This document shows, in pieces, positions 10,359 through 20,238 of a DNA stretch of 64,000 nt. Source of the stretch: an uncultured Pelagibacteraceae bacterium (lineage in GTDB: Bacteria; Pseudomonadota; Alphaproteobacteria; Pelagibacterales; Pelagibacteraceae); NCBI GenBank assembly GCA_902570785.1, contig CACFZK010000007.1, positions 1 to 64,000 of the forward strand, in the 5' to 3' direction. Under the pieces are notes generated by a model that did no database searches, was not told the DNA's origin, and saw only the letters and a list, made by a program, of their open reading frames with translations. The position numbers and the translations under genes are program-made. Position 1 is the first letter of the stretch, and each line of letters begins with the position of its first letter.

Positions 10359-11295
10359 TTTTTTTCATCTTTTCTTTAACAAGTATAGCAGCTTTACTCA
10401 CTTCATCTAAACCGTTATATGTCCAATGTTCAATTTTATTTTCTAAGTTTCTTATTATACCAAGATCCTGAAATAATTTATAAAATTTTTCAAATCTATG
10501 AATGCTTCTTTTATTTGCTATTTGCGCAACATATACTGGCTTTCCAGTAATTGCAGCTTCTGAAATCATGGAGGTTGAGTCGCAAGTAACAATAACTATA
10601 TCTGCGAGTCCCAATGAAGATAAATAAGCTTTTTTATCTCTTTCTTTAATTACTAAATGATCTTCGTTAAAATAATTGTAAGCAAGCTTTAAAATATTTT
10701 CTGGTGTTCTGTATGATGGAATAATAATTAATTTGTATTTAGATGAAATAAACATATTTTTAATTTTTGCGAATAATTCATCCATTTGTTTTTCTGAAAA
10801 ACTATAATATTTGTTTGGGCCACCAATGATAAAAGTAACGACTTTTTTATCTCCCTGATTAGGATTCAAATAATTAATATTTTTATGTATTTCTTTATTA
10901 GTCAAATAGTGGATAGCGCCTTTGGTTTTAATTACATTGTCACCTAATAAATCGTCATGATCGGGACAAATAATCGAGTCAAAATTGTTTAAATTCACTT
11001 TTGGATCTTGAATGTGGATATTAAATATTTCACTTTTAAATCTTCTTTTTAATAAAATTGAGGGAATTACACTTTTTCTTCCGCAAGAAATTATTACTTT
11101 AGAGTCACAAATAAATTTTTTTTCAAGTATACTGTCAAAAACCGGAGTAAACTTGGGTGGGAATAAGTTCCAAATATTTTTAAGTTGTATTTTTTCGTGT
11201 TTAAAACTTAGTCCTAAAGCATTAGCAAGGCCTTCAGCCTGGCTTATCATACCATGCATGCCTTGGGTCAAAAGAAGTGCTTTTAATTTTAACAT
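10345..11295 (-). CDS. ELM1-like protein (glycosyltransferase-B-like fold)
   Basis: This 316-residue protein resembles the family named after the plant mitochondrial fission protein ELM1 (COG3660). N-terminal features are LLLTQGMHGMISQAEGLANALG and VIISCGRKSVIPSILLK. Later come VVTFIIGGPNKYYSF and the C-terminal IVTCDSTSMISEAAITGKPVYV, which looks like the nucleotide-sugar-binding half of GT-B glycosyltransferases such as MurG. Bacterial members have no firm biochemical role that I know. It begins 21 bases from the divergent trxB and overlaps the 2OG oxygenase gene downstream. The family call is good; a glycosyltransferase activity is inference. Confidence 0.8.
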   Translation of the reverse strand: MLKLKALLLTQGMHGMISQAEGLANALGLSFKHEKIQLKNIWNLFPPKFTPVFDSILEKKFICDSKVIISCGRKSVIPSILLKRRFKSEIFNIHIQDPKVNLNNFDSIICPDHDDLLGDNVIKTKGAIHYLTNKEIHKNINYLNPNQGDKKVVTFIIGGPNKYYSFSEKQMDELFAKIKNMFISSKYKLIIIPSYRTPENILKLAYNYFNEDHLVIKERDKKAYLSSLGLADIVIVTCDSTSMISEAAITGKPVYVAQIANKRSIHRFEKFYKLFQDLGIIRNLENKIEHWTYNGLDEVSKAAILVKEKMKKNGII

Positions 11296-11316
11296 TTATA
11301 ACTATATATAAATATA

Positions 11317-12264
11317 ATGAACAATAAGTCTACTAAACATACAAAAGTGTTGATTCTTGGATCTGGACCAGCAGGCTACACCGCCGCTATTTACGCAGCA
11401 AGAGCTATGCTTAAACCAATTTTAGTTTTTGGATCTGAACCGGGGGGTCAATTAACCACAACAACTGATGTTGAAAACTTTCCGGGATATTCAAAAGTAA
11501 TTCAAGGACCATGGTTAATGGAAGAAATGAAAGGTCAGGCCAAAGCTGTTGGAACCGAAATGATTCAAGACCATATAAGTAAAGTAGATCTTTCAAAAAA
11601 ACCTTTTGAAGCAATAGGTAATAGTGGTCAAGTTTATACTGCTGATAGCTTCATTGTTTCAACTGGCGCACAAGCAAGATGGTTAAATTTAAAATCTGAG
11701 ACAGAATTTAGAGGTTTTGGGGTATCAGCTTGTGCAACTTGTGACGGTTTCTTCTTCAAAGAAAAAGAAGTTGCAGTTGTTGGGGGAGGTAATGCTGCGG
11801 TTGAAGAAGCGATGTTTTTAACTAAATTTGCATCAAAGGTTAAACTGATTCATAGAAGAAATGAGTTAAGAGCAGAAAAAATGCTCCAAGCTAAATTAAA
11901 AACAAATAAGAAAATTGAAATTATATGGGATAGTGTTGTAGAAGATGTAATTGGAGAAAAAAACCCAAAATCAGTAAAAGGTATAAAAATTAAAAATGTT
12001 AAAACAAATAAAATTAATGAGCTTAAGATTGATGGACTTTTCATTGCTATTGGGCATGATCCAGCTACGTCGCTTTTTAAAGGTCAACTAAATATGGACA
12101 AAGAGGGTTATATAGTTACTAAACCCGATTCTACAGTTACTAACATACCTGGAGTCTTCGCAGCTGGGGATGTAAAAGATAAAATATTTAGACAAGCAGT
12201 AACAGCAGCAGGAATGGGCTGTATGGCCGCGCTTGAAGCTGAGAAACATTTGTCATCAAAATGA
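11317..12264 (+). CDS. trxB: thioredoxin-disulfide reductase TrxB
   Basis: TrxB uses NADPH and FAD to reduce thioredoxin. The 315-residue protein starts with the FAD-binding motif LILGSGPAGYTAAIYAARA, has the redox pair C139-A-T-C142 in SACATCDGFFF, the NADPH-binding VAVVGGGNAAVEEA and the C-terminal FAD motif GVFAAGDVKDKIFRQAVTAAG. Length is normal. The ATG follows an A/T-rich 21-base spacer shared with the divergent ELM1-like gene; TATA-like boxes sit just before the start, so the leader must be very short. Its stop overlaps the next gene's start as ATGA. The call is secure. Confidence 0.97.
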   Translation: MNNKSTKHTKVLILGSGPAGYTAAIYAARAMLKPILVFGSEPGGQLTTTTDVENFPGYSKVIQGPWLMEEMKGQAKAVGTEMIQDHISKVDLSKKPFEAIGNSGQVYTADSFIVSTGAQARWLNLKSETEFRGFGVSACATCDGFFFKEKEVAVVGGGNAAVEEAMFLTKFASKVKLIHRRNELRAEKMLQAKLKTNKKIEIIWDSVVEDVIGEKNPKSVKGIKIKNVKTNKINELKIDGLFIAIGHDPATSLFKGQLNMDKEGYIVTKPDSTVTNIPGVFAAGDVKDKIFRQAVTAAGMGCMAALEAEKHLSSK

Positions 12265-13283
12265 GTAATAAAGTTTTACTAACAGGAATAAGTGGATGGA
12301 TTGCTAAACATACTGCAATAGAATTACTAAATTCAGGCTATGAAGTTTTGGGAACAGTAAGAAATAAAGATTTAATTGAGCAAACAAAAGAAACTATAGG
12401 TAAATACGCTTCTACTGATAAATTGTCATTTGTTGAGTTAGATCTTGTAAAAGATGATGGATGGAATGATGCAGCAAAGGGATGTAAATATATATTTCAC
12501 ATTGCCTCACCTTTTCCTATGAAAGTTTCAAGAAATAGAGAAAGTTTATTACCTCCTGCTGTTGATGGAACTTTAAGAGTTTTAAAAGCCGGAGTAGATG
12601 CAGGTGTGGAACAAATAATTAAAACTTCGTCAATTGTAGCAATGTTTAGAAAACCTAATAGAGGCAATCCTTATACTTTTGGAGAAAATGATTGGACTGA
12701 CGAAAATTGGGTAGAAGGTGTGAATGACTACTTTTTGTCAAAAACAAAAGCAGAAAGGTCGGCTTGGGAATTTATGGAGAGCAAAGGTTTAAAAAATAAA
12801 CTAACCTGTATTTGTCCTGGTGGAGTCTTTGGAGATGCTTTAGATAAAAAAGGAGGTACATCAATAGAGTATGTTAGACAATTTATGGCTGGTAAATTTC
12901 CTGGGGCACCAAAATTTGCAGTTTTAATCTCTGATGTGAAAGATATAGCAAAAGCACATGTGGCTTGTATTGGAAATAATAAAGTCGGTGGAAGAAGATT
13001 GATTGTTGGAAAAGAAGTAAAAAAACTAGTCGAATTATCTCAAATAATGGCTGAAGCAATGCCTGAGTATGCGAAAAAACTTCCAAAAAAAGAACTTCCA
13101 AATTTCATGGTCAAATTAATAAGTTATATAGACTCAAGCGCTAAAATGATGATACCGGACCTGGGAATTTTAATGCAAACTGATACTGCTTATGCGGAAG
13201 AATTATTAGGTTTTAAATTTAAACCTGCGAAAGATTGTATGATTGAGAATGCTAAATCAGTTGTTAGACTTGGATTAGTTTAA
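12261..13283 (+). CDS. NAD(P)-dependent epimerase/reductase (extended SDR, DFR-like)
   Basis: This 340-residue protein is an extended short-chain dehydrogenase, closest in style to dihydroflavonol-4-reductase-like proteins. It has a Rossmann motif near the N-terminus (LLTGISGWIAKHTAIELL), a catalytic Ser in IKTSSIVAMF and the Tyr/Lys pair in DYFLSKTKAE. These enzymes reduce or epimerise carbonyl groups on varied substrates, so the true substrate is unknown. It overlaps trxB by four bases (ATGA) and is therefore probably co-translated with it, though no functional link is obvious. The 3' end overlaps the convergent aminotransferase gene by nine bases. Confidence 0.85.
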   Translation: MSNKVLLTGISGWIAKHTAIELLNSGYEVLGTVRNKDLIEQTKETIGKYASTDKLSFVELDLVKDDGWNDAAKGCKYIFHIASPFPMKVSRNRESLLPPAVDGTLRVLKAGVDAGVEQIIKTSSIVAMFRKPNRGNPYTFGENDWTDENWVEGVNDYFLSKTKAERSAWEFMESKGLKNKLTCICPGGVFGDALDKKGGTSIEYVRQFMAGKFPGAPKFAVLISDVKDIAKAHVACIGNNKVGGRRLIVGKEVKKLVELSQIMAEAMPEYAKKLPKKELPNFMVKLISYIDSSAKMMIPDLGILMQTDTAYAEELLGFKFKPAKDCMIENAKSVVRLGLV

Positions 13284-14462
13284 AGTTTCACAAAACGATT
13301 TTATTCTATCTAAAGCTTTTTTAAGATTTTCCATGGAGGTAGCATAAGAAATTCTGAAATATCCATCTAAACCAAATGCAGATCCCTGAACCACTGCTAC
13401 TTCAGCTTTTTCAAGTAGTTTTTCTACAAATTCTTTATCTGTTTTTAATTTTGTCTTTTTACCTAACAACTTTTTGCAATTTGGGAAAACATAAAAAGCT
13501 CCGCTTGGTTTCAAACAACTTAGACCATTAATACTATTTAAAGTTTCAACAACGTAATCCCTCCTCTCCTTAAAGGAGTCAGATCTTGTTTTTATGAAAT
13601 CTTGAGTTCCATTCAAAGCTTCTACAGCTGCTGCCTGACTTATCGAAGATGGATTGGTTGTAGATTGAGATTGAATTTTCGCTACAGCTTTAATTATGTC
13701 TTTCGGACCAGCTCCATACCCTATTCTCCATCCAGTCATAGAGTAAGATTTACTTACACCATTCATTGTTAATGTTCTGTCTTTTAAAGCTTTAATTTGG
13801 GCAATGGTGAAAAATTTAAAATCATCATATGTAATATGCTCATAGATATCATCACTAAGTATATAAACATTTTTATTTTTTATTAATATTTTTGATAATT
13901 CTTCTATCTCTTTCCTTGTGTAACAAGATCCAGTTGGATTAGACGGTGAGTTTATAATTAACCATTTAGTTTTTTTTCCAATAGCTTTTTTTAATTCATC
14001 TGGTGTTATTTTGAATTCATTTTTTTCTGAGCACTTTACTATTTTGGGTTTGCCACCAGCTAATAAAACCATATCAGGATAAGATACCCAATAAGGTGCT
14101 GGAATAATGACTTCATCTCCTGGGTTCAGGGTTGCCATAAAAACATTATATAAAACTTGTTTTCCTCCCGTACCAACTGAAATTTGGTCTAATTCGTAAG
14201 ACAAATTATTTTCTCTTGTAAATTTCCCTTGGATCGCCTTTTTAAGTTTAGGTGTACCATCGACAGCTGTGTACTTTGTTTCTCCTCTTTTAATTGCTTC
14301 GATTGCAGCGTCTTTAATGTTATCTGGGGTGTCAAAATCAGGCTCACCTGCTCCTAAACCTATGACATCTTTACCAGCTGCCCTCATTTCCCTTGCTTTT
14401 GAGGTAACCGCTATGGTTGGGGAGGGTTTAATTCGCTTTAAACTATTGGAAACTATGCTCAT
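13275..14462 (-). CDS. aspC: class I/II aminotransferase, aspartate aminotransferase type
   Basis: This 395-residue PLP enzyme belongs to the aspartate aminotransferase subgroup Ib common in alphaproteobacteria. Visible motifs are GLGAGEPDFDTPDNI near residue 36, the substrate loop INSPSNPTGSCY, and the PLP Lys in NGVSKSYSMTGWRIGYG (about residue 238). The C-terminal part has GSAFGLDGYFRISYA with the substrate-carboxylate Arg. It would swap amino groups between aspartate and oxaloacetate with 2-oxoglutarate/glutamate; some relatives also act on prephenate or aromatic acids. It is divergent from uvrB across a 35-base spacer. Family is certain, exact specificity less so. Confidence 0.92.
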   Translation of the reverse strand: MSIVSNSLKRIKPSPTIAVTSKAREMRAAGKDVIGLGAGEPDFDTPDNIKDAAIEAIKRGETKYTAVDGTPKLKKAIQGKFTRENNLSYELDQISVGTGGKQVLYNVFMATLNPGDEVIIPAPYWVSYPDMVLLAGGKPKIVKCSEKNEFKITPDELKKAIGKKTKWLIINSPSNPTGSCYTRKEIEELSKILIKNKNVYILSDDIYEHITYDDFKFFTIAQIKALKDRTLTMNGVSKSYSMTGWRIGYGAGPKDIIKAVAKIQSQSTTNPSSISQAAAVEALNGTQDFIKTRSDSFKERRDYVVETLNSINGLSCLKPSGAFYVFPNCKKLLGKKTKLKTDKEFVEKLLEKAEVAVVQGSAFGLDGYFRISYATSMENLKKALDRIKSFCETLN

Positions 14463-14497
14463 TGAAATTTATAATATTTTGTTATTATTAACACAAA

Positions 14498-16669
14498 ATG
14501 CAAAATACATACCAAGAAAAAATAGATAATTTAGAAGCAAATAATGCGCCTGTTAGGAAAAAACTTGAAGGTGGAATTAACTTCAAAATAAAGAGCAATT
14601 TTCAACCTGCCGGGGATCAGCCTGAAGCAATTAAAAAGATACTTAAAAATTTAAAAGATAAACAGAGTGAACAAGTTTTGCTAGGCGTTACTGGATCCGG
14701 AAAAACATTCACAATGGCAAAAGTAATAGAATCTGCGAATCGACCTGCCTTAGTTTTGGCCCCAAATAAAACTTTAGCAGCACAGTTATACGGTGAAATG
14801 AAAAGTTTTTTTCCTGATAATGCAGTTGAGTATTTCGTATCCTATTACGATTATTATACTCCTGAAGCATATGTTCCAAGATCAGATACTTATATTGAAA
14901 AAGAAGCATCTATAAATGAGCAGATAGATAGAATGAGACATTCAGCAACTAGATCTTTGCTTGAGCGTGACGATGTAATTATTGTGGCCAGCGTCTCTTG
15001 TATTTACGGTTTAGGTTCAGTCGAAGCTTATAGTAAAATGACTTTGGCTTTGAAAAAAAATTATGAATATGAGAGGGATGAAATCATAAGAACATTTGTA
15101 AATCTGCAATATAAAAGAAATGATCAAAACTTTTTTAGAGGTACATTTAGAGTTAGGGGAGAAAATTTAGAAATATTTCCCTCACATTTGGAGGATAGGG
15201 CCTGGAGATTAAGTTTGAATGGAAATAAACTTGAAAAGATTGAGGAGTTTGATCCTTTAACTGGAGATAAAACAAACGACTTTGCGGTAATAAAGCTATA
15301 CGCTAATAGTCATTACATAACTCCAAAGCCAACTATTGACCAAGCTATCAAAGAAATTAAAAAAGAATTGGAAGTAACTTTAGAAGACCACAAGGTGAAT
15401 AATAAACTTCTTGAAGCTCAAAGATTGCGAGAGAGAACAAAGTTTGATCTAGAAATGATTGAGGCAACAGGTACGTGTGCTGGAATTGAAAATTATTCAA
15501 GGTTTTTATCTGGCAGAAAAAAAGGTGAGCCACCCCCTACTCTCTTTGAGTATTTCCCAGACAATACAATTATCTTTGTGGATGAAAGTCATGTTACCGT
15601 GCCTCAATTAAATGGTATGTATAAAGGTGATCACACAAGAAAAAAAACTCTATCTGAATATGGTTTCAGGTTGCCTTCTTGTATGGATAATAGACCACTA
15701 AAATTTGAAGAATGGGATGCAATGAGAACTCAAACTGTTTTTGTATCAGCAACTCCCGGTCCTTGGGAACTAAAACAAACTCAAAATAAATATATAGATC
15801 AAGTCATAAGACCTACAGGTTTAATTGATCCACCCGTTGAGATACGACCAGCAAAAACTCAGGTGGATGATTTATTCCATGAATCTAAAAAAGTTATTAA
15901 TAAAGGATATAGAATTTTAGTTACAACCCTTACAAAGAAAATGGCAGAAGATTTAACAGAATACCTTCATGAAAACGGTTTGAAAGTAAGATATATGCAC
16001 TCAGACATAGATACACTTGAGAGAATTGAAATCATCAGAGATTTACGAATGGGTGTTTTTGATATTTTAGTGGGTATCAATCTATTAAGAGAAGGATTGG
16101 ATATACCAGAATGTGCTTTAGTTGCAATTTTGGATGCAGACAAAGAGGGTTTTTTAAGATCAGAAACATCATTAATTCAAACTATTGGAAGAGCTGCAAG
16201 AAATGTGGATGGCAAAGTAATTCTTTATGCGGACAAAGTAACAAAAAGTATTGATAAAGCTATTAAAGAGACAGATAGGAGAAGAAGCAGACAGGTCGAA
16301 TATAATAAAAAAAATAATATAAGTGCAGAATCAGTCAAGAAAGAGATTACTGATATTTTAGAGTCTGTTTATGAAAAAGATTATGTAAAAATTAGTGAAG
16401 GATCAAATGTTGGTGGAAACCTAAAAAAACATTTAAAAGCTCTTAATAAAAAAATGAAAGAGTCTGCATCGAACTTAGAGTTTGAAGAAGCAGCTAAAAT
16501 TAGAGATGAAATAAGAAAATTGGAGACAAACGAACTTGAGATTAACTTAAATCCCAAAATTTCACAGTACAATTTAAACAAAAAAGTATACCCTCAAGGT
16601 AGATCGAAGATGGGGATGCCAGGCACTAAACCAAGAAAGTCTATAAAAAAATGGAAGCCAAAAAAATAA
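14498..16669 (+). CDS. uvrB: excinuclease ABC subunit UvrB
   Basis: UvrB is the damage-verifying helicase-like subunit of nucleotide excision repair. The 723-residue protein has an N-terminal extension of about 25 residues, the Walker A motif GVTGSGKT (residues 63-70), the beta-hairpin region [20 protein letters not shown], the DExH-type box [12 protein letters not shown], motif VI around [13 protein letters not shown], and a C-terminal UVR domain ([21 protein letters not shown]) that meets UvrC. It is somewhat longer than the usual 670 because of both ends. The basic tail overlaps the start of the next SDR gene by 19 bases. The start ATG is favoured because it falls right after an A/T-rich promoter-like spacer. 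Confidence 0.97.
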   Translation: MQNTYQEKIDNLEANNAPVRKKLEGGINFKIKSNFQPAGDQPEAIKKILKNLKDKQSEQVLLGVTGSGKTFTMAKVIESANRPALVLAPNKTLAAQLYGEMKSFFPDNAVEYFVSYYDYYTPEAYVPRSDTYIEKEASINEQIDRMRHSATRSLLERDDVIIVASVSCIYGLGSVEAYSKMTLALKKNYEYERDEIIRTFVNLQYKRNDQNFFRGTFRVRGENLEIFPSHLEDRAWRLSLNGNKLEKIEEFDPLTGDKTNDFAVIKLYANSHYITPKPTIDQAIKEIKKELEVTLEDHKVNNKLLEAQRLRERTKFDLEMIEATGTCAGIENYSRFLSGRKKGEPPPTLFEYFPDNTIIFVDESHVTVPQLNGMYKGDHTRKKTLSEYGFRLPSCMDNRPLKFEEWDAMRTQTVFVSATPGPWELKQTQNKYIDQVIRPTGLIDPPVEIRPAKTQVDDLFHESKKVINKGYRILVTTLTKKMAEDLTEYLHENGLKVRYMHSDIDTLERIEIIRDLRMGVFDILVGINLLREGLDIPECALVAILDADKEGFLRSETSLIQTIGRAARNVDGKVILYADKVTKSIDKAIKETDRRRSRQVEYNKKNNISAESVKKEITDILESVYEKDYVKISEGSNVGGNLKKHLKALNKKMKESASNLEFEEAAKIRDEIRKLETNELEINLNPKISQYNLNKKVYPQGRSKMGMPGTKPRKSIKKWKPKK

Positions 16670-17407
16670 TTATAACTGGAGGCGCAACTAGAATTGGTTC
16701 AGCTATAGCAAAAAGTTTAGCTGGATACAATGTTGATATAGTAATTCATTTTAATAAATCAAAAAAATCAGCACAACAATTGAAGATAGAACTAGAAGAA
16801 ATAGGTAGTAAAGTTCATTTAATTAAAGCAGACCTGCACAATATTAATCAAGTAAAAAAAATATTGCCGTTTGCTATTAAAAAAAATGAAAGGTTTAGAC
16901 TGTCTTATTAACAATGCATCATTATTTGAAAAAGATAATTTAGAAAACTTTAGTGAAAAAAGTTTTTCAGAACATATAGATATAAATTTAAAAGCCCCTT
17001 CATTCTTGATTAAAGACTTGAAAAAATATGTAAAAAATAAAGAAGCAAATGTTATAAATATTATAGATCAAAGAGTAAAAAAACTTACCCCTTTCTTTTT
17101 TTCATATACTTTGAGTAAATCTGCACTTGCGACACTCACCATTATAGCTGCTATGAAACTTGCTCCGAATATAAGGGTAAATGGTATTTCACCTGGTCCA
17201 ACTTTAAAAAATAAAAGGCAATCAGAAAAACATTTTAAAGCTCAATGGAAATCCACTATTCTTCAAAAGCAAGTTAATTTAAACAATATATGTTCATCTG
17301 TTAAATACTTTATCGAAAATGATAACATTACAGGTCAAATAGTTAGTGTAGATAGCGGACAAAGTTTAGCATGGAAAACACCCGATATAATAAACTCAAA
17401 AGAATGA
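16651..17407 (+). pseudogene. PTR1/FolM-type pteridine reductase (SDR), split by a +1 frameshift in an A8 run
   Basis: Two overlapping frames (16651-16911 and 16871-17407) together encode one short-chain dehydrogenase. The first carries TGGATRIG (residues 9-16), the TGx3RxG form of the cofactor motif typical of pteridine reductases. The second carries DCLINNAS and the triad D139, Y152, K156 of the joined protein, with the Asp-Tyr distance of 13 seen in PTR1. The break is the A8 run at 16879-16886: seven A's would restore ...AIKKMKGLDCLINN and a 251-residue enzyme. It would reduce dihydro- or oxidised pterins/folate. folB follows with an ATGA overlap, which supports a folate role. The split could be a sequencing error, slippage-tolerated, or a real mutation. 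Confidence 0.75.
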
Positions 17408-17808
17408 AAGTAATTAAATTTAAACAAAAAAGATCTTTTAATTATAAAAGAAAAATTCTAATAAAAGATCTGGTTTTAAAGATGCTTATTGGCATTCATA
17501 ATTTTGAAAAAAAGAAAAAACAAAGAGTGAAATTCAATTTAATTATTAATATTGATCAAAATTTAATTCCAAATGATAAAGATTTAAAAAGTATTGTTAA
17601 TTATGAACAAGTAATTAAAACTATTATGAGGATTACGTCCAGAAAGCATTACCCACTTCTTGAAACTTTAGCTGAAAAAATATTCTCTAAACTTTTTGAA
17701 AATTTTAGAATAAAAAAAGTTCTTTTAAGAATTGAAAAATTAGATGTGATTAAGAATACTTCATCAGTAGGAATAGAGTTGGAAAAAACCAGATCAAATG
17801 AGTATTGA
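17404..17808 (+). CDS. folB: dihydroneopterin aldolase FolB
   Basis: FolB converts dihydroneopterin to 6-hydroxymethyl-dihydropterin in folate synthesis. The protein shows the small FolB/tunnelling fold pattern: [29 protein letters not shown] near the N-terminus, [11 protein letters not shown] in the middle and [13 protein letters not shown] (with the conserved Glu) followed by [11 protein letters not shown]. An in-frame ATG exists at 17371, but the start at 17404 is preferred because it forms an ATGA overlap with the stop of the preceding reductase and gives the usual length (134 residues). It overlaps uvrC by 11 bases. The call is good. Confidence 0.85.
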   Translation: MKVIKFKQKRSFNYKRKILIKDLVLKMLIGIHNFEKKKKQRVKFNLIINIDQNLIPNDKDLKSIVNYEQVIKTIMRITSRKHYPLLETLAEKIFSKLFENFRIKKVLLRIEKLDVIKNTSSVGIELEKTRSNEY

Positions 17809-19633
17809 AAAAGGTAAAGAAACAATTCGAAAAAAAATTGTAAATCTCACAAATAATCCTGGGGTTTATAAAATGTTAAGTGATAAAAACGAAATTCTGT
17901 ACGTTGGTAAAGCTAAAAATATTCCAAATCGTCTTAAGAGCTATGTTTCAGACAGCCATCTTCCAATACGAACAGAGAGAATGCTTTCACTTACACGTAA
18001 GCTTGAAACCACCACCACAACAAATGAGAGTGAAGCTCTATTATTAGAGGCAAATCTTATAAAAAAACATAAACCTAGATTCAATATTTTATTAAGAGAT
18101 GATAAGTCTTTCCCATACATATTTATTGGTCAAAAAGATAAATGGCCACAGTTAACCAAACTGAGAGGAAAAAAAAATAGAGAGGGATATTATTTTGGTC
18201 CTTTTGCCTCCGTAGGATCAGCAAACTGGACGATTAAAATTCTTCAAAAAATATTTCTACTCAGAGTTTGTGATGATACAGTTTTCAAAAACAGAGATAG
18301 AGCATGTATTTTGTTTCAAATAAGAAGGTGTTCTGCTCCATGTGTAGGAAAAATTGAAGAGGAAAATTACAAAAGTTTAGTTGGTGATGCAGTTGATTTT
18401 ATCTCTGGTAAGTCCCAAAGAATTCAAAAAAATTTATCCAAAGAAATGGAGAAAGCAAGCGAAGATTTAGATTACGAAAAAGCTGCTATTCTTAGAGATA
18501 GAATAAAAGCTCTTACACAAATTCAATCTTCGCAAAAAATAAATCAAACTAACTTAAAGGAAGCGGACGTGATTTCTATTTTTAAAGAGTCAGGTAAAAC
18601 TTGTATTCAAGTTTTCTTTTTTAGATCAAAGCAAAACTGGGGTAATCAAGCTTATTTTCCTAAACATGACCCTGACGAAAAAGAGGAAAAAATTTTATCT
18701 TCTTTTTTAAGTCAATTTTATGAAAATAAAACCGTGCCTAAACTTGTTCTATTAAATATTGAAATTAATGAAAAAACTTTATTAGAAAAAACGTTTTCTT
18801 ATAGGGAAAAAAAAGAAATAGTGATTAAAAAAGCGACTACAAAAGATGAGAAAATTGTCTCAGAAATGGCTAAGAAAAATGCTAAGCAAGCCTTAACACA
18901 AAAAATCTTGGAGACGGAAAGCAATTCAAAATTAATTGATAAACTTGCTGATAAATTTAATTTAAATTTTAACGTAAATTTAATTGAGGTATATGACAAT
19001 AGCCACATTCAGGGGTCTGACTCTGTCGGTGCTTTAATTACTTTTGGCAAGGAGGGTTTTATAAAAAAAAGATATAGAAAATTTAATATTAAATCAGAAG
19101 CAGTTAAAGGGGATGACTATGGTATGTTGAAGGAAGTTTTAAATAGAAGATTTATAAGGGCACTCAAAGATGAAAATACAAATATGACATTACCAGATTT
19201 AATATTAATAGATGGTGGAAAGGGTCAATACTCTGTTAGTAGGGAAGCTTTAAATGACCTTGGTCTACACGAATTACCAATAATTGCTATTGCGAAAGGT
19301 AAAAATAGAAACGCTGGTGATGAAAGTTTTTTTCATGAAAATAAAAATATTAAATTCAAAAAAAATGACCCTACCCTATTCTTTCTTCAAAGACTTAGGG
19401 ATGAGGCACACAGGTTCGCAATAAGTACACACAGAGCTAAAAGACGAAAAAATTTAAGTAAATCATTGCTTGATCAAATCGCAGGCATAGGAAGAAGTAG
19501 AAAAAGAGCTTTACTTCATCATTTTGGTTCTGCAAAATCAGTGGAGTCTGCAAGTTTTGAAGATTTAAAGTCAGTAGAAGGCATTGAGGAAAAAGTAGCA
19601 AAAAAAATTCATGATTTTTTTCATGAAGACTAA
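17798..19633 (+). CDS. uvrC: excinuclease ABC subunit UvrC
   Basis: UvrC makes the two incisions in nucleotide excision repair. The 611-residue protein opens with a GIY-YIG nuclease (NPGVYKML...[18 protein letters not shown], about residues 18-50), has a central UVR domain ([19 protein letters not shown], about 225-243) for UvrB contact, an RNase H-like nuclease half with [15 protein letters not shown], and a C-terminal helix-hairpin-helix pair ([34 protein letters not shown]). All parts are present and length is normal. It lies three genes after uvrB with folate genes between, all overlapping, so damage repair and folate enzymes share a transcript here. Confidence 0.98.
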   Translation: MSIEKGKETIRKKIVNLTNNPGVYKMLSDKNEILYVGKAKNIPNRLKSYVSDSHLPIRTERMLSLTRKLETTTTTNESEALLLEANLIKKHKPRFNILLRDDKSFPYIFIGQKDKWPQLTKLRGKKNREGYYFGPFASVGSANWTIKILQKIFLLRVCDDTVFKNRDRACILFQIRRCSAPCVGKIEEENYKSLVGDAVDFISGKSQRIQKNLSKEMEKASEDLDYEKAAILRDRIKALTQIQSSQKINQTNLKEADVISIFKESGKTCIQVFFFRSKQNWGNQAYFPKHDPDEKEEKILSSFLSQFYENKTVPKLVLLNIEINEKTLLEKTFSYREKKEIVIKKATTKDEKIVSEMAKKNAKQALTQKILETESNSKLIDKLADKFNLNFNVNLIEVYDNSHIQGSDSVGALITFGKEGFIKKRYRKFNIKSEAVKGDDYGMLKEVLNRRFIRALKDENTNMTLPDLILIDGGKGQYSVSREALNDLGLHELPIIAIAKGKNRNAGDESFFHENKNIKFKKNDPTLFFLQRLRDEAHRFAISTHRAKRRKNLSKSLLDQIAGIGRSRKRALLHHFGSAKSVESASFEDLKSVEGIEEKVAKKIHDFFHED

Positions 19634-19639
19634 TTAATT

Positions 19640-20209
19640 ATGAAAATACCAAATATTTTAACTATTGGACGAATTATTATTGTTCCAATATTTGTTTTAT
19701 CATTTTTTATTCCTGGTGTAGTTGGAGATCTGGTTCCTTTTTTTCTTTTTGTCTTAGCAAGTTTTACTGATTATTTAGATGGTCTTTTAGCAAGGTTGTA
19801 TAAAGAAGAGTCTAAGTTAGGCGAGCTTTTGGACCCAATTGCTGATAAAATATTGGTAGCAGCGGCTTTGGTCTTATTGATTATGAACGGTATTATTAAA
19901 AATTATGAGGTTATTGCTGCTATTGTAATTTTAACAAGAGAAATAATTATATCCGGGCTTAGAGAATTTTTAGCGAAAGAGAATGATACCGCTCTTCCAG
20001 TTACAAGTCTTTCTAAATTTAAAACCTTTATTCAAATGTTTAGTATTGCACTATTACTAACCGGTGACACTGGCAATAAAATTATCAATTTTCAGGACTA
20101 TAACGCACAAACAATTGGAATCGTTCTTCTTTGGGTATCTGCTTTTTTAACGATTTACACTGGATATAATTATTTAAAAAAAGGAATAAATAAAGTTATA
20201 GGTGAATAA
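19640..20209 (+). CDS. pgsA: CDP-diacylglycerol-glycerol-3-phosphate 3-phosphatidyltransferase PgsA
   Basis: PgsA makes phosphatidylglycerophosphate, the precursor of phosphatidylglycerol and cardiolipin, at the inner membrane. The 189-residue protein has several membrane segments and the CDP-alcohol phosphotransferase signature D-x2-DG-x2-AR-x8-G-x3-D-x3-D, seen as DYLDGLLAR...GELLDPIADK (about residues 51-77). The ILTREIIISGLREF segment is typical of PgsA. It starts seven bases after the uvrC stop, a neighbourhood common in alphaproteobacteria. A terminator-like hairpin with a T tract follows directly. The call is secure. Confidence 0.95.
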   Translation: MKIPNILTIGRIIIVPIFVLSFFIPGVVGDLVPFFLFVLASFTDYLDGLLARLYKEESKLGELLDPIADKILVAAALVLLIMNGIIKNYEVIAAIVILTREIIISGLREFLAKENDTALPVTSLSKFKTFIQMFSIALLLTGDTGNKIINFQDYNAQTIGIVLLWVSAFLTIYTGYNYLKKGINKVIGE

Positions 20210-20210
20210 A

Positions 20211-20238
20211 AGAGAATTAATCTCTAATTTTTTTTTTT
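20211..20238 (+). terminator. intrinsic terminator after pgsA
   Basis: AGAGA (20211-20215) pairs with TCTCT (20221-20225) around an ATTAA loop, followed by AA and eleven T's. It starts two bases after the pgsA stop and would end the uvrB-pgsA transcript. It overlaps the last codons of the convergent ligase-like gene. The stem is short, so strength is uncertain. Confidence 0.55.

Noticed and set aside
16871-17407. A separate SDR gene starting inside the first SDR frame
   Set aside because: It lacks the cofactor-binding N-terminus, which lies in the preceding frame; the two pieces form one interrupted gene.
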